Source of the DNA: Rhodovibrionaceae bacterium | Lineage (GTDB): Bacteria; Pseudomonadota; Alphaproteobacteria; Kiloniellales; DSM-21159 | DNA: 64,000 nt | Assembly: GCA_028279885.1 (NCBI GenBank) | Contig: JANQMX010000077.1 | Span: 62,001-126,000, forward strand | Direction of reading: 5' to 3' | Shown here: positions 8,251-18,029 of the stretch, one piece after another | Layout: the number at the start of each line of letters is the position of its first letter | Numbering within the stretch: position 1 is the stretch's first letter | Position numbers and translations under genes: made by a program | The notes under the pieces: generated by a model | The model's database searches: none | Told to the model about the DNA's origin: nothing | The model's input: the letters and a program-made list of their open reading frames with translations, nothing else

Positions 8251-9216
8251 CTAGGCGGACAGCCCTTTCTCGTGAAAGATGAAGCCGAGCACGTTCATCA
8301 GAAGCTGAGCGGCGAGAAAGGCAGTCGTGCCGGAGGGGTCATAATCCGGCGCCACCTCGACCAGGTCGATGCCGACGATATCGCCTTTCTTGGCCAAGCC
8401 CTGAAAGATCTCGAGCACTTCGTAGTAGAGGAAGCCGCCGTGACTCGGCGTGCCCGTCCCCGGGGCAATCGAGGGGTCGAAGCCGTCGATGTCGATGGTG
8501 GCGTAGTAGCGGACGCCATCCGGAATGCGGGCGAGCACACCCTGGGTGCCGAGCCGGCGTACATCCCGCACCGACAGGATATCCGAGCCGGCCTGGCGCG
8601 CGGCCTCGTAGTCCTGGCGGTTGGACGAAGAGACGTTGCGGATGCCGAGCTGCGTCAGGCTGGTGACATGCTGCATTTCGGACGCCCGCCTAAGCGGGTT
8701 GCCGTGGCCGTAGCGCACGCCGTGGCGCTCGTCGACAAAGTCGAGATGAGCGTCGATATGGATGATATGCACCGGCGGCTGGTCATCGAAGGCGCGGATG
8801 CAGGGAATATGCACCGAATGGTCGCCGCCCAACACGACCGGTAGGGCGCCGGCCTTGAGAATGGCGCGCACTCCGCGCTCGATATTGGCGTGGCTCGTGA
8901 GGGTGTCGGTATGCACCATGTCGGCGTCGCCGACGTCGACCAACCTCACCTTGTCGACCGGCAAGTAGGTGACGTCGTCTTCGAAGTCGTAAGCGCCGCC
9001 ATGGCCGAAGGAAAAGAGCGTCGAGGCCTCCCGGATCGCGCGCGGCCCGAAGCGGGCGCCGGCTCGATACTGGGTCCCCATGTCGAACGGCGCGCCAAGG
9101 ACGGCAATGTGGGCGTCGATGGCACTCAGGTCAGTGCAGGGCGGTTGCTTGGCGAAGGTGCAGTGGCCGACGAAAGGGAGATTGAGCGCGCCGCTCTCAT
9201 AGCCATGCCCAGCCAT
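8251..9216 (-). CDS. speB: Agmatinase-type ureohydrolase
   Basis: A 321-residue binuclear manganese hydrolase releasing urea from agmatine or a related guanidino compound. All motifs are intact: GGDHS at 130-134, IDAHLDFVD at 154-162 and TIDIDGFDPSIAPG around 237-250. A DLVEVAPDYD segment near 280 carries the agmatinase-like Glu. Length is typical for agmatinase or guanidinobutyrase, and the sequence alone does not separate these. The start ATG follows a GAGGGACGAAGG purine stretch. It lies tail-to-tail with ridA. Compare the divergent paralogue at 4352-5233. Confidence 0.88.
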   Translation of the reverse strand: MAGHGYESGALNLPFVGHCTFAKQPPCTDLSAIDAHIAVLGAPFDMGTQYRAGARFGPRAIREASTLFSFGHGGAYDFEDDVTYLPVDKVRLVDVGDADMVHTDTLTSHANIERGVRAILKAGALPVVLGGDHSVHIPCIRAFDDQPPVHIIHIDAHLDFVDERHGVRYGHGNPLRRASEMQHVTSLTQLGIRNVSSSNRQDYEAARQAGSDILSVRDVRRLGTQGVLARIPDGVRYYATIDIDGFDPSIAPGTGTPSHGGFLYYEVLEIFQGLAKKGDIVGIDLVEVAPDYDPSGTTAFLAAQLLMNVLGFIFHEKGLSA

Positions 9217-9347
9217 ACCTTCGTCCCTCGCTGCCCGCCGTTGTCCCTGGAATCCTTTGTGCGCGCTCGCAGCTTTGCCGGCAAGATCGAAGCGCCGGGC
9301 CTTGTCGCGTCTTGGCTCATCGCGGGCGACGAGGAGCGGTCGGGATT

Positions 9348-10553
9348 CTAGTCGCTCTTGGGTTCAAGTGTCTGGAGTGATTGACGAAGCTGGAGCCAAT
9401 AGAGCTTTCGGTCGCCCGGAAACATCAGGTCCGAATGCAGCCTCGGACCCAGGAAGTCGAGGCCGAAGCGGGCGACTGTGGCGGCCTTTTCGCCCAGGCC
9501 GACCTCGTGGTCTTGCAGTTTCGAAGAAAGATGACCGATATCGCTGGGAAGTGTGTGTCGGCAGCGAACGCCGAGCTTTTGCGTCGGCGTCTCGTCCTGA
9601 GGGTATCCCAGCAAGGCATCGACCTGTATGCGAGGCACATCCACCCCGGAAAACAAGTCGAGGTGTAGATACCCCCAATAGCGCGAGTTAATCTCGATCA
9701 GCCAACACCGGTTGGCCTTGGGTTCCCACTTGCACTCGAGCATGGCTACGCCCTGCCAGTCGATGTAGCGGAGCCATGCCAAGGACATGTCGCTCAAGAC
9801 AGGGTGCTGCCAGGTCTTGCGCAACGACATCATGCCGCCACGATGCGGGTTGGTGCGTAGTCCCAGAACACCGGTCCGGGTCAAAACGCGTTGCGCATCG
9901 ATGCAGTAGGCAGCCGCCGCCTTGACGCCGCCGACCCAGCCTTGCACCAGCACGGCTTTGAAGGCTTCGAACAGGCGCTCGAGCTCCGCGCGAGTTTCTT
10001 CTGCGGTCTCCACACGCTTTGTGACCGAATCGTTGCCCTCCCGGCAGTAGGCGATGTCCGACTTGACGAAGAAGGGGCGCCGAGTGCCTCGATCTCCGCG
10101 ATGGAGGGAAGTGGATCGTCCGACGACGCGATCAGGCTCGGAGGCAGGTGTTCGACAAACCCAAGCTCTTCCGGCGCCGCGTAGAGTGCGCGATCGACAT
10201 CGATCTTGCTGAAGGCGCGGTAAGTGACATCCGGATCGTCGGGCAACGGCAAGAGCGCGGAAAACTCTTCATAGGCCGGGCGAATTGCCATCAGGAAGCC
10301 TTCGCTCGGGATGATAACCCGAATGCCCTCCTTCGCCACGTAGCTGCGCGCCCAGTCGAGGAATTCGCTGCTGTCGTACGGTGGCATGACAACTGAGTGC
10401 GTGGCGTAGTTGGATTGAAGGCCGAGTGCGCCGGACTCTGTGGCGCAGGCGTGCACGGGATAACCGGCCCGGCCCAAGGAACGGACGACTTGCGATATTA
10501 CCGACTGCGTGGACATCTGGTACCAGAACCGGAAACTCTTTACGCCAAGTCAT
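9348..10553 (-). pseudogene. ATP-grasp protein broken by two frame changes
   Basis: One ATP-grasp ligase-like protein of about 400 residues is spread over three frames. The first frame opens at ATG 10553 behind GGAAGG and gives EFPVLVPDV, the usual start of such proteins. Near 10515 homology moves to a second frame reading STQSVISQVVRSLGRAGYPV and on to IAEIEALGA. Near 10071-10082 it moves again, to RRPFFVKSDIAYCREGND and then the ATP-grasp core with WLIEINSRYWG (metal-binding Glu and Asn) to the stop at 9348. Both shifts sit at short G/C runs. Either the gene is dead or the assembly has two indels. It is the last gene of the run with the O-ligase at 10578. ATP-grasp enzymes here could ligate amino acids to polysaccharide precursors. 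Confidence 0.75.
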
Positions 10554-10577
10554 CCCAATCCTTCCCGTTGACTTGGC

Positions 10578-11933
10578 TTAGAGTGGCCGCTGGGTTCTGG
10601 TCGCTGTCGTGTCGGCCAGGCCAGGGAGTGGACGTGAGCGAACACCGCGACGCCGCCGGCTCCTGCTATCTGTTCCCGCCGCAAAGGTTTGGCCGCTCAG
10701 CTCGCGGTCTACGACGACCCGCATACCGACTATAATCGCGATGCAGGCGTAGAGAAGATCGAAGAAGGCAAGATTCAGGAAGGTTCCGGATGCCATGTAG
10801 CCGATGAGCGAGACCTGCAGCATGGAGGCTAGATCGTAGGCCCAGTGCAAATCGGGGTTCTCGCGCGTCCTACGCCTGATGCTGCCGCAGTTCGACCAGC
10901 AGAGGTAGAGCATTATGATGAAGATGGCGAGGCCGACGAAGCCGTGCGCGCCAAGCATTTCGAACCAGATGCTATGGAAGGACTTACCCTCGTAGGCATC
11001 CGGTATATAAGAGAGGTATAGATCTCGTATCGAGCTAACATGGAAGCCGCCGCCGGTGATCGGATTGTCGAGCGCCAGCTTCACGGCAAAGCTCCAGACC
11101 TCCAACCGACCTAAGGCAGACTCATCGGCATCGTACTCGCTGATCGTGTCCATGCGCTCGATCCAAGAATCGGGTACGAAAAAAGCGCCTGCTGCTAGGA
11201 GTATGAGAGAGGCGACGATCGCAGGGCCTTTGTAGCGCGTGCGCCAGACGAAAAAGGCTGCCATTGCCGCAACGCCCACGAGCGCCCCCCGCGACTGGCT
11301 GCCGATAATCGAAAAGAACGTGCAGCAGATGGCGCACCCCATACCGATCTTCAGCCAGCGATAGGGCGTCGTGGTAACCAGGTAGTACATGAGAGGTATG
11401 GTGGCGATCAGCGCCAGGGCGAGGTGATTGTTAGACCCAATGAAGGTCCCGAGCGGCCCCCAGACATGGTTGTCGCCGCCTGTCAAAATGGTGAACACGC
11501 CACCTTTGGCGCCGAAGTAGCCCAAGGTGATGACGACCAGCCAGATCAAGGCATGGACACGCTCACGAGTGGTGAGCATCACGGTCGTCAAGAGCGCCAT
11601 GATGAGCACTTTACTCGAGGTCTCCCACTTTTCCTTTGACCACTCGATGTCGTAGGCGAAGAGCGTTGTGATCTGGATCCAGAACAGGAGAGCCACCACG
11701 ATCCAGAACAGAGGGTAAGGTGGAAGTTTCTTAGGCTCCTTCGAGAAAATGTAAGCGAATATGGCCGTCGCCCCCATGGCCATGGCGATGGGGAGATCAA
11801 AGGCTATGCCGAAGCTCAACCGATGCGGATTGAGAAAGGAGATCCACGTCCAGCCGAGTATCCCGACAAACGGATAGCGGAACGTGACAAGAATAGTGAT
11901 ACCGAGCAGGCCGATTACGAAGAGATCTCTCAT
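10578..11933 (-). CDS. Exosortase A-associated O-antigen-ligase-like membrane protein
   Basis: A 451-residue integral membrane protein with about eleven hydrophobic segments of the Wzy/WaaL ligase-polymerase superfamily. The opening RYPFVGILGWTWISFLNPHRL and the GPLGTFIGSNNHLALAL segment match the family annotated as putative O-glycosylation ligase, exosortase A system-associated (TIGR03097 type). It probably polymerises or transfers the polysaccharide in the periplasmic leaflet. The large periplasmic loop with GRLEVWSFAVKLALDNPITGGGFH is typical. The last 35 residues are Arg/Ser-rich and poorly conserved. A small membrane protein lies upstream on the same strand and the broken ATP-grasp gene downstream. 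Confidence 0.87.
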   Translation of the reverse strand: MRDLFVIGLLGITILVTFRYPFVGILGWTWISFLNPHRLSFGIAFDLPIAMAMGATAIFAYIFSKEPKKLPPYPLFWIVVALLFWIQITTLFAYDIEWSKEKWETSSKVLIMALLTTVMLTTRERVHALIWLVVITLGYFGAKGGVFTILTGGDNHVWGPLGTFIGSNNHLALALIATIPLMYYLVTTTPYRWLKIGMGCAICCTFFSIIGSQSRGALVGVAAMAAFFVWRTRYKGPAIVASLILLAAGAFFVPDSWIERMDTISEYDADESALGRLEVWSFAVKLALDNPITGGGFHVSSIRDLYLSYIPDAYEGKSFHSIWFEMLGAHGFVGLAIFIIMLYLCWSNCGSIRRRTRENPDLHWAYDLASMLQVSLIGYMASGTFLNLAFFDLLYACIAIIVGMRVVVDRELSGQTFAAGTDSRSRRRRGVRSRPLPGLADTTATRTQRPL

Positions 11934-12048
11934 TCGTCAGTCCTGCCCCGTGAAACGTCGCGCTGACTGTTATAACCAGCACAGCCACTGTCACTGACCA
12001 GCGTCGTGCCCATGGTCCTACACACGACCGGCCTCTTAATGCTAGGCG

Positions 12049-12246
12049 TCATGGGCGCTGCCTGGCGTTTCGCCGTGCTTTCTGGCTTGCGCGTCGGTCG
12101 GCTTTGGCCGGGCGTTGCTGCCCTGGCTTCATACGAAGGAGGCCCGTTTGGTCCTCGATCCGTGCCGCGCCGTCATTCTGTATGATCCAGTACATGACGT
12201 ACAAAACGGCCAGGTTGGTCACGATGAACAGAAGTGTTTCGAGCAC
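12049..12246 (-). CDS. Small membrane protein, 65 residues, unknown
   Basis: A GTG-started frame encodes one N-terminal membrane helix (about residues 3-22, LETLLFIVTNLAVLYVMYWI), a short acidic linker, a DQTGLLRMKPG segment and a very basic tail rich in Arg, Lys and Gln. It is co-directional with and 115 bases upstream of the exosortase-associated ligase, and opposite the protease gene. The third-position GC pattern and the clean helix-plus-basic-tail layout suggest a real gene. I do not recognise a family. It could tether an enzyme at the membrane or be an accessory subunit of the ligase. Confidence 0.5.
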   Translation of the reverse strand: MLETLLFIVTNLAVLYVMYWIIQNDGAARIEDQTGLLRMKPGQQRPAKADRRASQKARRNARQRP

Positions 12247-12561
12247 TGTCGAGTTCCATTGTTTGACGGTACCGTTAGCTTAACCTCCTTAGCCGAAGAG
12301 GGTGAAGCAACAGTTATGTGTGGCATTTTGACATCATTCGTTAACATCCACCACGATCATGCCCAGGTGCCTCGGTGAATTGGGCCTTTGGATGGTGTCT
12401 TGCTGCCATGACAGTTTGCCCCTGCGCTGATTGACGCCCCTTCGGTCGCGATCGGATCGTCTCTCGCAAAGCTGCCTGGCCTGTTAAGGGGGCGGCAGAG
12501 ATGGTATGAGATCGATCGGCGAACCAAGATAAGGACAAGACAAGGAAAGGTGCTGCCAACC
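12247..12561. promoter_or_regulatory. Divergent intergenic region, AT-richer
   Basis: About 315 bases separate the start of the minus-strand small membrane gene from the plus-strand protease, so promoters for both should lie here. It is visibly richer in A and T than its flanks around 12270-12360. It contains a TTGACA at about 12329 and the palindrome GTTAAC at 12340-12345, which recurs in other intergenic regions of the window. No start or stop of a further convincing gene was seen. Confidence 0.4.
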
Positions 12562-13335
12562 ATGCGTTTAGCGTTCCTGGTCCTGCTTTGCTGTTTCGGC
12601 CTGCTGACAATCTCTGCGGACGGATTGGCAAGCGGCTTGGTCGATTCAATCAAGCGTATCAAGCCAAGCATCGTGGCGATCGGAACCTACGATAAGTTGC
12701 GGCGTCCTCCCGGCAAGTTCCGCGGCACGGGTTTTGCGGTTGTGGACGGACAGCATGTCTTGACGAACCAGCACGTGCTGCCGGCCAAGACCGATTTGGC
12801 GCGGACCGAGGAACTTGTCGTCTTCCGTCCGGCACAGGGGGATGCCGAAGTCATTCCCGTCCGCGTGGTTGCAGAGGACAGGGCGCACGACATCGCAATT
12901 CTGCGGCTGATCGGGCAGACATTGCCTCCTCTGGCGATTGCGCCACCCGAGCGGGTCAACGAAGGGCAGTCCATCGCCTTTACAGGATTTCCGATCGGTG
13001 CGGTGCTGGGGCTCCACCCCGTGACCCATCGCGGTATTATCTCTGCGATCACGCCCATCGCCACCCCGTCTCCAACGACTCGTAGCCTGGATGCCAAGAC
13101 CGTCAGGCGTTTGCGCGATCGCTTCTCCGTCTTTCAACTCGATGCGACGGCTTATCCGGGAAACAGCGGCAGTCCCGTCTATGATGCGGAAAGTGGAGAG
13201 GTGCTTGCCATAGTCGGCAGTGTCTTCGTTAAGGAGTCGAAGGAGCGGCTGCTGCAGGATCCGAGCGGAATCACCTATGCCATTCCAATGGAGCATGCGG
13301 TCCGCTTGCTACGGGAGAACGGCGTTCTCAGGTGA
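12562..13335 (+). CDS. Secreted trypsin-like serine protease
   Basis: A 257-residue S1/HtrA-type protease without a PDZ domain. An N-terminal signal peptide (about 1-23, ending near ADGLAS) directs it to the periplasm. The triad is visible: His71 in TNQHV, Asp110 in HDIAIL and Ser202 in GNSGSP. ATG 12562 is preferred over an in-frame GTG at 12550 because AAGGAAAGG sits at the right distance and the signal peptide then begins at MRLAF. Such stand-alone proteases may process exported proteins. It is not operonic with its neighbours; the next gene starts 206 bases on. Confidence 0.9.
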   Translation: MRLAFLVLLCCFGLLTISADGLASGLVDSIKRIKPSIVAIGTYDKLRRPPGKFRGTGFAVVDGQHVLTNQHVLPAKTDLARTEELVVFRPAQGDAEVIPVRVVAEDRAHDIAILRLIGQTLPPLAIAPPERVNEGQSIAFTGFPIGAVLGLHPVTHRGIISAITPIATPSPTTRSLDAKTVRRLRDRFSVFQLDATAYPGNSGSPVYDAESGEVLAIVGSVFVKESKERLLQDPSGITYAIPMEHAVRLLRENGVLR

Positions 13336-13541
13336 CAGATAGAGGGAGCATCCCGGTGGCGGCTCTGTCCGGCGTTGCCCAGACGACCTGCTTAACCCTC
13401 TTGCTCCTTGAAACCTATGCGATCTCGGCAAGCAGACGGCTTGAGGTGACGACTGGGCCGCGGAAAGCTGGACAAATTCTCCTAAAAATGAGACTTTAAC
13501 ACCGGGGTAACTGCTTTTTCGTGCTTGGTGTTGAGGGGCAA

Positions 13542-14462
13542 ATGACTCGCGTTTTGGGGGTATTTTTTCCAATTGTTTTTTGCGTTGCGGCGACCATGGC
13601 TGCCGCAGACCTGTCGAAAGGTCCGAGCCGCGTTGGCCTGGACGACCCGCAAATCTTGCGCGACCGGGTTGCAAGCGGGGATGCGGAGGCCATGACGACC
13701 TTGGCGGCGATGCATGAGCATGGCCAGCTGGTGCCGAGGGACCTCGGGAAGGCGATCGCGCTGTACTGCAAGGCGGCGGAGCGGGGCTCGGCACGCGCGC
13801 ATTACAGTCTTGGTTGGATGATTATGAATGGCCGCGGTTTTGAGCGGAACGACGCCGAAGGGCTGCATTGGCTGGACAAGGCCGCCGCCGCTGGTCACCC
13901 ACAGGCAACGCGTCTAAGGGGCATGTTCTCAGGTGACGCGGCGGAGCGGTCTAGCGCCTGCCACGGTCGCTACGCGCTGCAGGAAGAGGGTCCCTTGCGA
14001 CCCCTGCGCGCGCCGCGAGAGGTCCGGTCTTTGGTCGAGGAAATCGCGCCGCGTTACGGTCTTGACCCCTCGCTGGTTCTGGCCTTGATCAAGGTGGAAA
14101 GTGCCTTCAAGGCGGATGCGGTGTCGCCGAAGGATGCGCGCGGCTTGATGCAGCTCTTGCCCAGCACCGCGGCGATGTATGGCATCACGGAGCTATTCGA
14201 TCCGCGTCAGAACGTCCTGGCCGGTGTGAAGCACCTGCAGGACCTCCTGGTCGTCTTCAAAGGCGATGTAACCTTGGCGCTGGCGGCTTACAATGCCGGG
14301 TCCGGAGCGGTCCGCCGCTATGGCGGTGTACCGCCTTTTGCCGAGACGCAGGCCTATGTGAAGCGCATACGCCGTTACTATCGCGAGCGGATGCACCCTG
14401 TCGACTTGCGGGCCGATCAGATCGCCGCCGTCAGGAGCCGATTCAACCTGCCTGCCGACTGA
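13542..14462 (+). CDS. Lytic transglycosylase with Sel1 repeats
   Basis: A 306-residue secreted muramidase-type lyase that cleaves peptidoglycan glycan strands. It has a signal peptide (about 1-22, ending TMAAA). Two Sel1-like repeats span about 45-125, and a C-terminal SLT domain spans about 160-285, with catalytic Glu186 in KVESAF, the GLMQLLPSTA motif and ALAAYNAGSGAV. The chosen ATG follows GAGGGG; an in-frame GTG at 13521 is less likely. Sel1 repeats usually mediate protein contacts. It may open the wall locally for envelope assembly. Confidence 0.9.
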   Translation: MTRVLGVFFPIVFCVAATMAAADLSKGPSRVGLDDPQILRDRVASGDAEAMTTLAAMHEHGQLVPRDLGKAIALYCKAAERGSARAHYSLGWMIMNGRGFERNDAEGLHWLDKAAAAGHPQATRLRGMFSGDAAERSSACHGRYALQEEGPLRPLRAPREVRSLVEEIAPRYGLDPSLVLALIKVESAFKADAVSPKDARGLMQLLPSTAAMYGITELFDPRQNVLAGVKHLQDLLVVFKGDVTLALAAYNAGSGAVRRYGGVPPFAETQAYVKRIRRYYRERMHPVDLRADQIAAVRSRFNLPAD

Positions 14463-14660
14463 CAGCTGGCGGCAACTGGACTGTAACAATTGTCGGGCAC
14501 GGCTATTGATGGCGTCACGGAATTGCGCTCCATCGCCGTTTACCTTATCCCAATCAAGGAACGTTAACGGTTCTTGATGAACTGATGGCGTTACAGACGC
14601 TGTTCCAGCGGCCTTTATGCCTTTTGGCCGAGGAGCATCGAGACCAGGAGAATGAGGCAT
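14463..14660. promoter_or_regulatory. Intergenic region with extended palindrome around GTTAAC
   Basis: The segment at about 14555-14579 reads TCAAG-G-AAC-GTTAAC-G-GTTCTTGA. With one extra base on each side it is an inverted repeat of TCAAGAAC around the centre GTTAAC (14563-14568). It lies about 80 bases upstream of the small coiled-coil membrane protein gene and looks like an operator for a dimeric repressor. This is inference from symmetry only. Confidence 0.4.
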
Positions 14661-15065
14661 ATGAACGGCTTGGCAGGGGTCATCGACGCGGTCTCGCAAC
14701 AAGCGCCAGCGCTCGCCGTTATCATCGGCGCCCTTGCTGCCGTTGCTCTGATCGCGATCGCCTTTCGGCTCGGTAGCTTGCAACAGGCCGCCACGCAGGA
14801 GTTTGCTCAGCTCTCGGAGGAGATCGCCGGGCTAAGGGCTACCCTCGACGAACGCTTGCCGCTGCGCTTTGCCTTGGCGGCGCTGATCGCCAAGCACAAG
14901 GACGACCCGCTCAAGCCGGAGCACCTCGAGGAGGAGCTCGAGAAGTTGATGGTGGACTGGGAAAGCCTCGACTACGCCGTCGATGATTTGCTGCGAAAGG
15001 TCGAGCGGGCGCAGCGGAACGAAGATCGTGAAGAGGATGGGCGTGGCCTCGTTGCCGGTCGATAG
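14661..15065 (+). CDS. Membrane-anchored coiled-coil protein, unknown function
   Basis: About 134 residues: one N-terminal membrane helix (about 15-37) followed by a long charged helical region rich in Glu, Leu and Arg. The layout resembles small envelope proteins that scaffold or tether. No family was recognised. Two ATGs compete, at 14652 and 14661. GGAG at 14647-14650 is too close to the first, so 14661 is preferred. It converges with the asparagine-synthase-like gene, with 12 bases between the stops. Confidence 0.65.
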   Translation: MNGLAGVIDAVSQQAPALAVIIGALAAVALIAIAFRLGSLQQAATQEFAQLSEEIAGLRATLDERLPLRFALAALIAKHKDDPLKPEHLEEELEKLMVDWESLDYAVDDLLRKVERAQRNEDREEDGRGLVAGR

Positions 15066-15077
15066 CGCAGACTTTCT

Positions 15078-16808
15078 TTAGACTTCGTCGTCTTGGTCAG
15101 TGTTGGCCCATTGAAACAGGTATTCGGCACTCAACGCCCGGTTCAGCTGGCCGGGATCTGTGATCCGTTCGACCTGTAGATAGTCTTGAATGTAGGCGAG
15201 TTTGCCCAGCACCGCCTCGCGATAGGGTAATTGCAGCTGCTGCGGCAACGGTGGCTGCCGCCGCAGGCGATACGTAAAGCGCCGTAGGCTTGGCGGGCGC
15301 AGATAGGTCCCCAGATACTTCAGTCGGTACGACAGCGGTGGCTCCCGGTCGAAACTGTAGCCATAGGCGGATGGGTAGGCGGCCAGCGCAGGGTCCGCCT
15401 TGGAGATCATGCGAGCCTGCAGCAGCCCGAGTGTCTTGTGTTGCAGCGGGGCCTGCAGCGCGCTGCTGATCACCGCATGCTCGATAAACGGGGTCACAGC
15501 CAGGCCCAGACGGTTGTTGACGCTGTTGTTGCGCCCCATCCAATAGCGGCAGCGAAAGTAGGGATAGAGAAACTCGACCTGATCGCGGCTCAAGCTGACG
15601 TCCGTGCTCGCATACGCGCTTTCGGCAATGCGTTGCGCCAGGCCAGCTTGATACTGGGCGTTTGAAAAGCGTGCCGTGCAGAGTCGCGGATCGTATTGGC
15701 TGAAGAAGGACCAAGCCATCTCCTGCGCTGTGAAGGGCCGGTTCGGCAGGTAGAAGAAGTTCCGGTAAATCTCCCCACCGCCGCCGTTGAGGGCGATGCG
15801 GTCGTCGTCGGCGCGCTCCAAGCGGGCCGCCAGATCGGCCCCGTTGTCGAAGAGCCCGTCGTTGGGGTAGCCGTCGAAGGCGAAGAAATTCTGCGTCACC
15901 AGGTCGGTGTAGTCATCGGCAGCGACCAAGGCCCGCTTACCCTTGTTGGTGACGGTCAGATCAAGACCCTCTCCAGCGGCGATCTGTTTGGCGACGCGCA
16001 CATCTTCCGAGGACTCGCTGCCGTAGACGTGCAGGTCTGCCCGGTAGCCGCCTTCGCGCAGCATCGCCAGGATAAGCCGGCTGTCATAACCGCCGGAGAG
16101 CGCCGTATCGATGCGATCCGGATAGTGCCGGGAGAGGCAGGCGATACGGTCTCGCAACACCGTCAGGCAGCGTTCGGCGGCATCCTCCAGAGGCTCGCTG
16201 GCCGTGCTCTCAGGCTGTGCGACCGGGCGTTGGACATGTCGCGTGTCGCTGCCATCCGACAGCAGTTTGACGTCGGACGGCAGCAGCTGGATTTCGCGGA
16301 AGATGCTGCCGCCGCCATGCGGCGCTTCTTGGAAAATGTAGTCGTAGAAGCCCGTCGTATCGATTGTTGTCCTGGGCAGGGCGTCCGCCAGAGCGAGGAA
16401 CGAGGATGACAGCCGCTGCTCCGACAGATCGCGATAGACATGAAATGTCCCGGTTCGATCGGTCAGCGCGATCAGCGTCGTGCGGGTCACCAGCAAGACG
16501 GCGAAGGAGCCCCAGAGAGCATCCTCGTCGAGCTTCCTGCCTTGCACGTCCCGATGCAGGCGTTCCAAGGCCTTGCGGTCTGCTAGGTCGCGGTAGAACA
16601 GGGTGCCGGCAAGGAGCGCAAAGCCGCCGTTGGGGAACTGAATCCAACCTTCGGCTGCTCGGCTGCGCCGGAGCGAGAGGATGCGCCAGCGGTCGTTTGC
16701 CAGCTCCACGGCGTAGGGAAAGCCCTGTCGCTCAAAGCTGCGCCGGGCCCGCGCGAGGTTGTCCTCGGCATCCAGGCAGCTTTTCTGAACGGCAAAGAAG
16801 CCCCTCAT
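15078..16808 (-). CDS. Asparagine-synthase-like protein lacking Cys2
   Basis: A 576-residue protein with a degenerate N-terminal Ntn/GATase-II-like half and a C-terminal ATP-pyrophosphatase half carrying the loop ALSGGYDSRLI at about 230. True asparagine synthetases begin MCG, the Cys being the glutaminase nucleophile; here the protein begins MRGFF, so it cannot use that mechanism. It probably adenylates a carboxylate and transfers an amine or free ammonia, as in antibiotic and polysaccharide tailoring homologues. ATG 16808 is chosen since upstream residues have no homology-like pattern. It is 45 bases downstream of the deacetylase gene on the same strand, likely one transcript. Confidence 0.8.
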   Translation of the reverse strand: MRGFFAVQKSCLDAEDNLARARRSFERQGFPYAVELANDRWRILSLRRSRAAEGWIQFPNGGFALLAGTLFYRDLADRKALERLHRDVQGRKLDEDALWGSFAVLLVTRTTLIALTDRTGTFHVYRDLSEQRLSSSFLALADALPRTTIDTTGFYDYIFQEAPHGGGSIFREIQLLPSDVKLLSDGSDTRHVQRPVAQPESTASEPLEDAAERCLTVLRDRIACLSRHYPDRIDTALSGGYDSRLILAMLREGGYRADLHVYGSESSEDVRVAKQIAAGEGLDLTVTNKGKRALVAADDYTDLVTQNFFAFDGYPNDGLFDNGADLAARLERADDDRIALNGGGGEIYRNFFYLPNRPFTAQEMAWSFFSQYDPRLCTARFSNAQYQAGLAQRIAESAYASTDVSLSRDQVEFLYPYFRCRYWMGRNNSVNNRLGLAVTPFIEHAVISSALQAPLQHKTLGLLQARMISKADPALAAYPSAYGYSFDREPPLSYRLKYLGTYLRPPSLRRFTYRLRRQPPLPQQLQLPYREAVLGKLAYIQDYLQVERITDPGQLNRALSAEYLFQWANTDQDDEV

Positions 16809-16853
16809 AGTAGGACCCGGCGCCGCTCTCTCGCGACGGTGGAGCAAGAGGCC

Positions 16854-17846
16854 CTAGTGCAGCAGCTCATAAATCTCCGTCAGGCTGCTGGGCTGCCCCC
16901 CAAGTTCCTTGATGAAGTAGCCAAAGTAGCCGTCCATGCGCGCGAGAAATGCATCCAAGTCCGGCTTGTTGCGCACGTAAGGTGTATGCCCTGGGGCGAG
17001 CGATGGGCTGTGGTAGCTATAGACGAAAGCGGTGTAGCCGTCGCGTCGCATGCTCTCGGTAAGACGCCGTTGGTCCTCCAAGGAAATGCCCTCAGGGCTC
17101 AGGCGAATGCGTTCCAATAATCCCAGCTTCGCCAAAATCCCCGGTGCCATAAGCTTGGTCGGCAGATCGGTGGTGCTGGCCCTGAAAAGCTGGGGCGAAT
17201 GGCGCAGGGCGCCCACCAGACCGCAACTCAAGGGTATCTCCAGCAGCGAATGCTGCTCGTCCAGCCAATAAGGCTGAGGTGAGTAGAGGCCGTAGTCCGG
17301 GCCCCCATCGCCGGTGAAGTTGCCATGGGCGGCGACGCTGCTGTCCACATGGTAGCCAAGATCGGCCAGAATCCCCGCCGTATTCGGGCCGGCGCCATAG
17401 CGTCCGGCGCGGTAGACGGTGGGGCGCTGCCCAAAGGCGGCCTCGATGGTATCCGTCAGCCGGGCGAGCTTCTCTCGCTCCAACGCCGGCGGCAGGTTGC
17501 CGGGATAGGAATTCTTTGACGTTACCTCTTCATCATCCGGCGGACTGACCCACGGATGAAGATGCGTTCCGATCTCACATTCGCCCCGTTGGGCAAAGTC
17601 TTTGAGAATCTCCACGGCTGCGGGGTCACTTGCGACAGGGTGGTCCACGACGTAGGTAGGAACAATGCCGTACTTCCGAAACACCGCTTGCGCCTTTTCC
17701 TGGGCTGCAATGGATGTGACGGAACGGCTTTCGCGGGACAGCGGGCGGCCCCAGTCGAACTCCTCCTCCGTATCGATCACCACGCAGAGGCGCGGCGGAC
17801 CTGGGGGTAGGTGGGCGGGTCGTCTTTTTTGGGCCTCGAGCAGCAT
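16854..17846 (-). CDS. NodB-like polysaccharide deacetylase family protein
   Basis: A 330-residue protein with the NodB fold. Motif 1 is present as VIDTEEEFDW (about 24-33) and motif 2 as GTHLHPW near 95, giving the Asp/His/His metal triad. The segment YRAGRYG near 145 corresponds to motif 3. The WalW-like subgroup fits best. No signal peptide or membrane helix is seen, so it would act in the cytoplasm on precursors, or it is anchored through partners. It is co-directional with the asparagine-synthase-like gene, suggesting a two-gene carbohydrate-tailoring unit. Confidence 0.82.
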   Translation of the reverse strand: MLLEAQKRRPAHLPPGPPRLCVVIDTEEEFDWGRPLSRESRSVTSIAAQEKAQAVFRKYGIVPTYVVDHPVASDPAAVEILKDFAQRGECEIGTHLHPWVSPPDDEEVTSKNSYPGNLPPALEREKLARLTDTIEAAFGQRPTVYRAGRYGAGPNTAGILADLGYHVDSSVAAHGNFTGDGGPDYGLYSPQPYWLDEQHSLLEIPLSCGLVGALRHSPQLFRASTTDLPTKLMAPGILAKLGLLERIRLSPEGISLEDQRRLTESMRRDGYTAFVYSYHSPSLAPGHTPYVRNKPDLDAFLARMDGYFGYFIKELGGQPSSLTEIYELLH

Positions 17847-18029
17847 ACGACAATTGGCGCAGTTGGTAAGAGAAGACCTGCGACAGCAGGACCATCATAG
17901 CAGTGCCGCTGCGGTTTTGGCAGCTTCAGCCGGTTTTTGCTACCGCCGTTTGTCCGCTTCAGCACCGGAAACCCTGCTTATCGGACCAGCCTTACCGCGA
18001 GCTTTACGAGCAGGCACCAAGAGGCTGAG

